Shown here: piece by piece, positions 5,347 to 5,654 of the stretch
Layout of the letters: every line of letters begins with the position of its first letter
Position numbering within the stretch: position 1 is the first letter of the stretch
DNA from: Candidatus Shapirobacteria bacterium CG06_land_8_20_14_3_00_40_12
GTDB lineage: Bacteria; Patescibacteriota; Microgenomatia; UBA12405
Direction of reading: 5' to 3'
DNA: 5,654 bases
Assembly (NCBI GenBank): GCA_002780135.1
Contig: PEWA01000056.1
Coordinates: forward strand, 1-5,654
Program-made: the position numbers and the translations under genes
Notes under the pieces: generated by a model
The model's input: only the letters and a program-made list of their open reading frames with translations
What the model was told of the DNA's origin: nothing
The model's database searches: none

Positions 5347-5654
5347 AACCTGATTATTGGAATCAAACCAACAGCTGAAGCCGGCCAGTATTTAAAAAAG
5401 GCCCTACCCACTATTAAATCTTTTTTTATCGGACCAAACTCCCGACCATCTCTGGAATGAGAACGATTGTCTCCAAAAGGTAAATACATTCCTGCCGGCA
5501 CCTCCACCTCTTCACCTTCCTGGCAAAAAGCTCCGGCTTCAGTCACAAAATCATCCGGTAAAAATTTTTGGTCCAGCAGTTTTCCATTTAAATAAACCTG
5601 TCCTCCTTGTACTTTTACCCTATCCCCGGGAACTCCCAATATTCTTTTAATATA
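5343..5654 (-). CDS. lepB: Signal peptidase I, 5' part missing
   Basis: Signal peptidase I cuts signal peptides from exported proteins at the outer face of the cytoplasmic membrane, using a Ser-Lys pair. The last 103 residues are visible. The frame stays open to the window edge and reads YIKRILGVPGDRVKV there; the Lys in YIKR is the catalytic lysine (K145 in E. coli), so the TTG at 5639 is an internal codon and not the start. The conserved box E is present as FGDNRSHSRDGREFGPI (GDNR at 5463-5474). The tail VGRAFFKYWP is typical of the family's C-terminus. The N-terminal membrane anchor and the catalytic serine lie outside the window. The gene converges on parB, and the two stop codons overlap in TTAA. 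Confidence 0.94.
   Translation of the reverse strand, partial: YIKRILGVPGDRVKVQGGQVYLNGKLLDQKFLPDDFVTEAGAFCQEGEEVEVPAGMYLPFGDNRSHSRDGREFGPIKKDLIVGRAFFKYWPASAVGLIPIIRF

Noticed and set aside
5637..5639. TTG at 5639 as the lepB start
   Set aside because: The upstream in-frame codons read YIKRI, including the catalytic lysine, so the coding region continues out of the window.

Overview
This 5.65 kb stretch looks like chromosomal housekeeping DNA from a Candidate Phyla Radiation (Patescibacteria) bacterium, most likely near Microgenomates. The basis is the isoleucyl-tRNA synthetase type (GPMGVHHARGR replaces the usual HIGH region), compact proteins, overlapping genes, a general lack of Shine-Dalgarno sites, and roughly 40-45% GC judged by eye. 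The lineage is inferred from sequence style, not from a search. The standard bacterial code fits: no gene reads through TGA.

Layout, left to right. (1) ileS lacks only its extreme 5' end and overlaps (2) a RodA-type SEDS glycosyltransferase gene by 31 nt, so these two are probably co-transcribed. (3) rplU and (4) rpmA (ribosomal proteins L21 and L27) form a tight pair behind their own extended -10 promoter, which lies so close to the rplU ATG that the mRNA should be leaderless. (5) A small minus-strand ORF (69 aa, basic, unrecognised) runs back into the rpmA tail. (6) parB is divergent from that ORF across 76 nt. This gap holds candidate promoters, parS-like half-sites, and a perfect 8-bp inverted repeat over the parB start codon. 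(7) lepB (signal peptidase I) is on the minus strand, converges on parB, shares a TTAA stop overlap with it, and runs off the right end.

The genes serve translation (IleS, L21, L27), cell-wall elongation (RodA), chromosome segregation (ParB) and protein export (LepB). They are not one pathway. The + strand is C-rich over G whichever way the genes point, which suggests it is the lagging strand here. I see no mobile element, CRISPR array, tRNA or rRNA, and no convincing intrinsic terminator. No clearly new multi-gene system is visible. The most interesting signals are the palindrome at the parB start, the leaderless-type promoter of rplU, and the uncharacterised minus-strand ORF.
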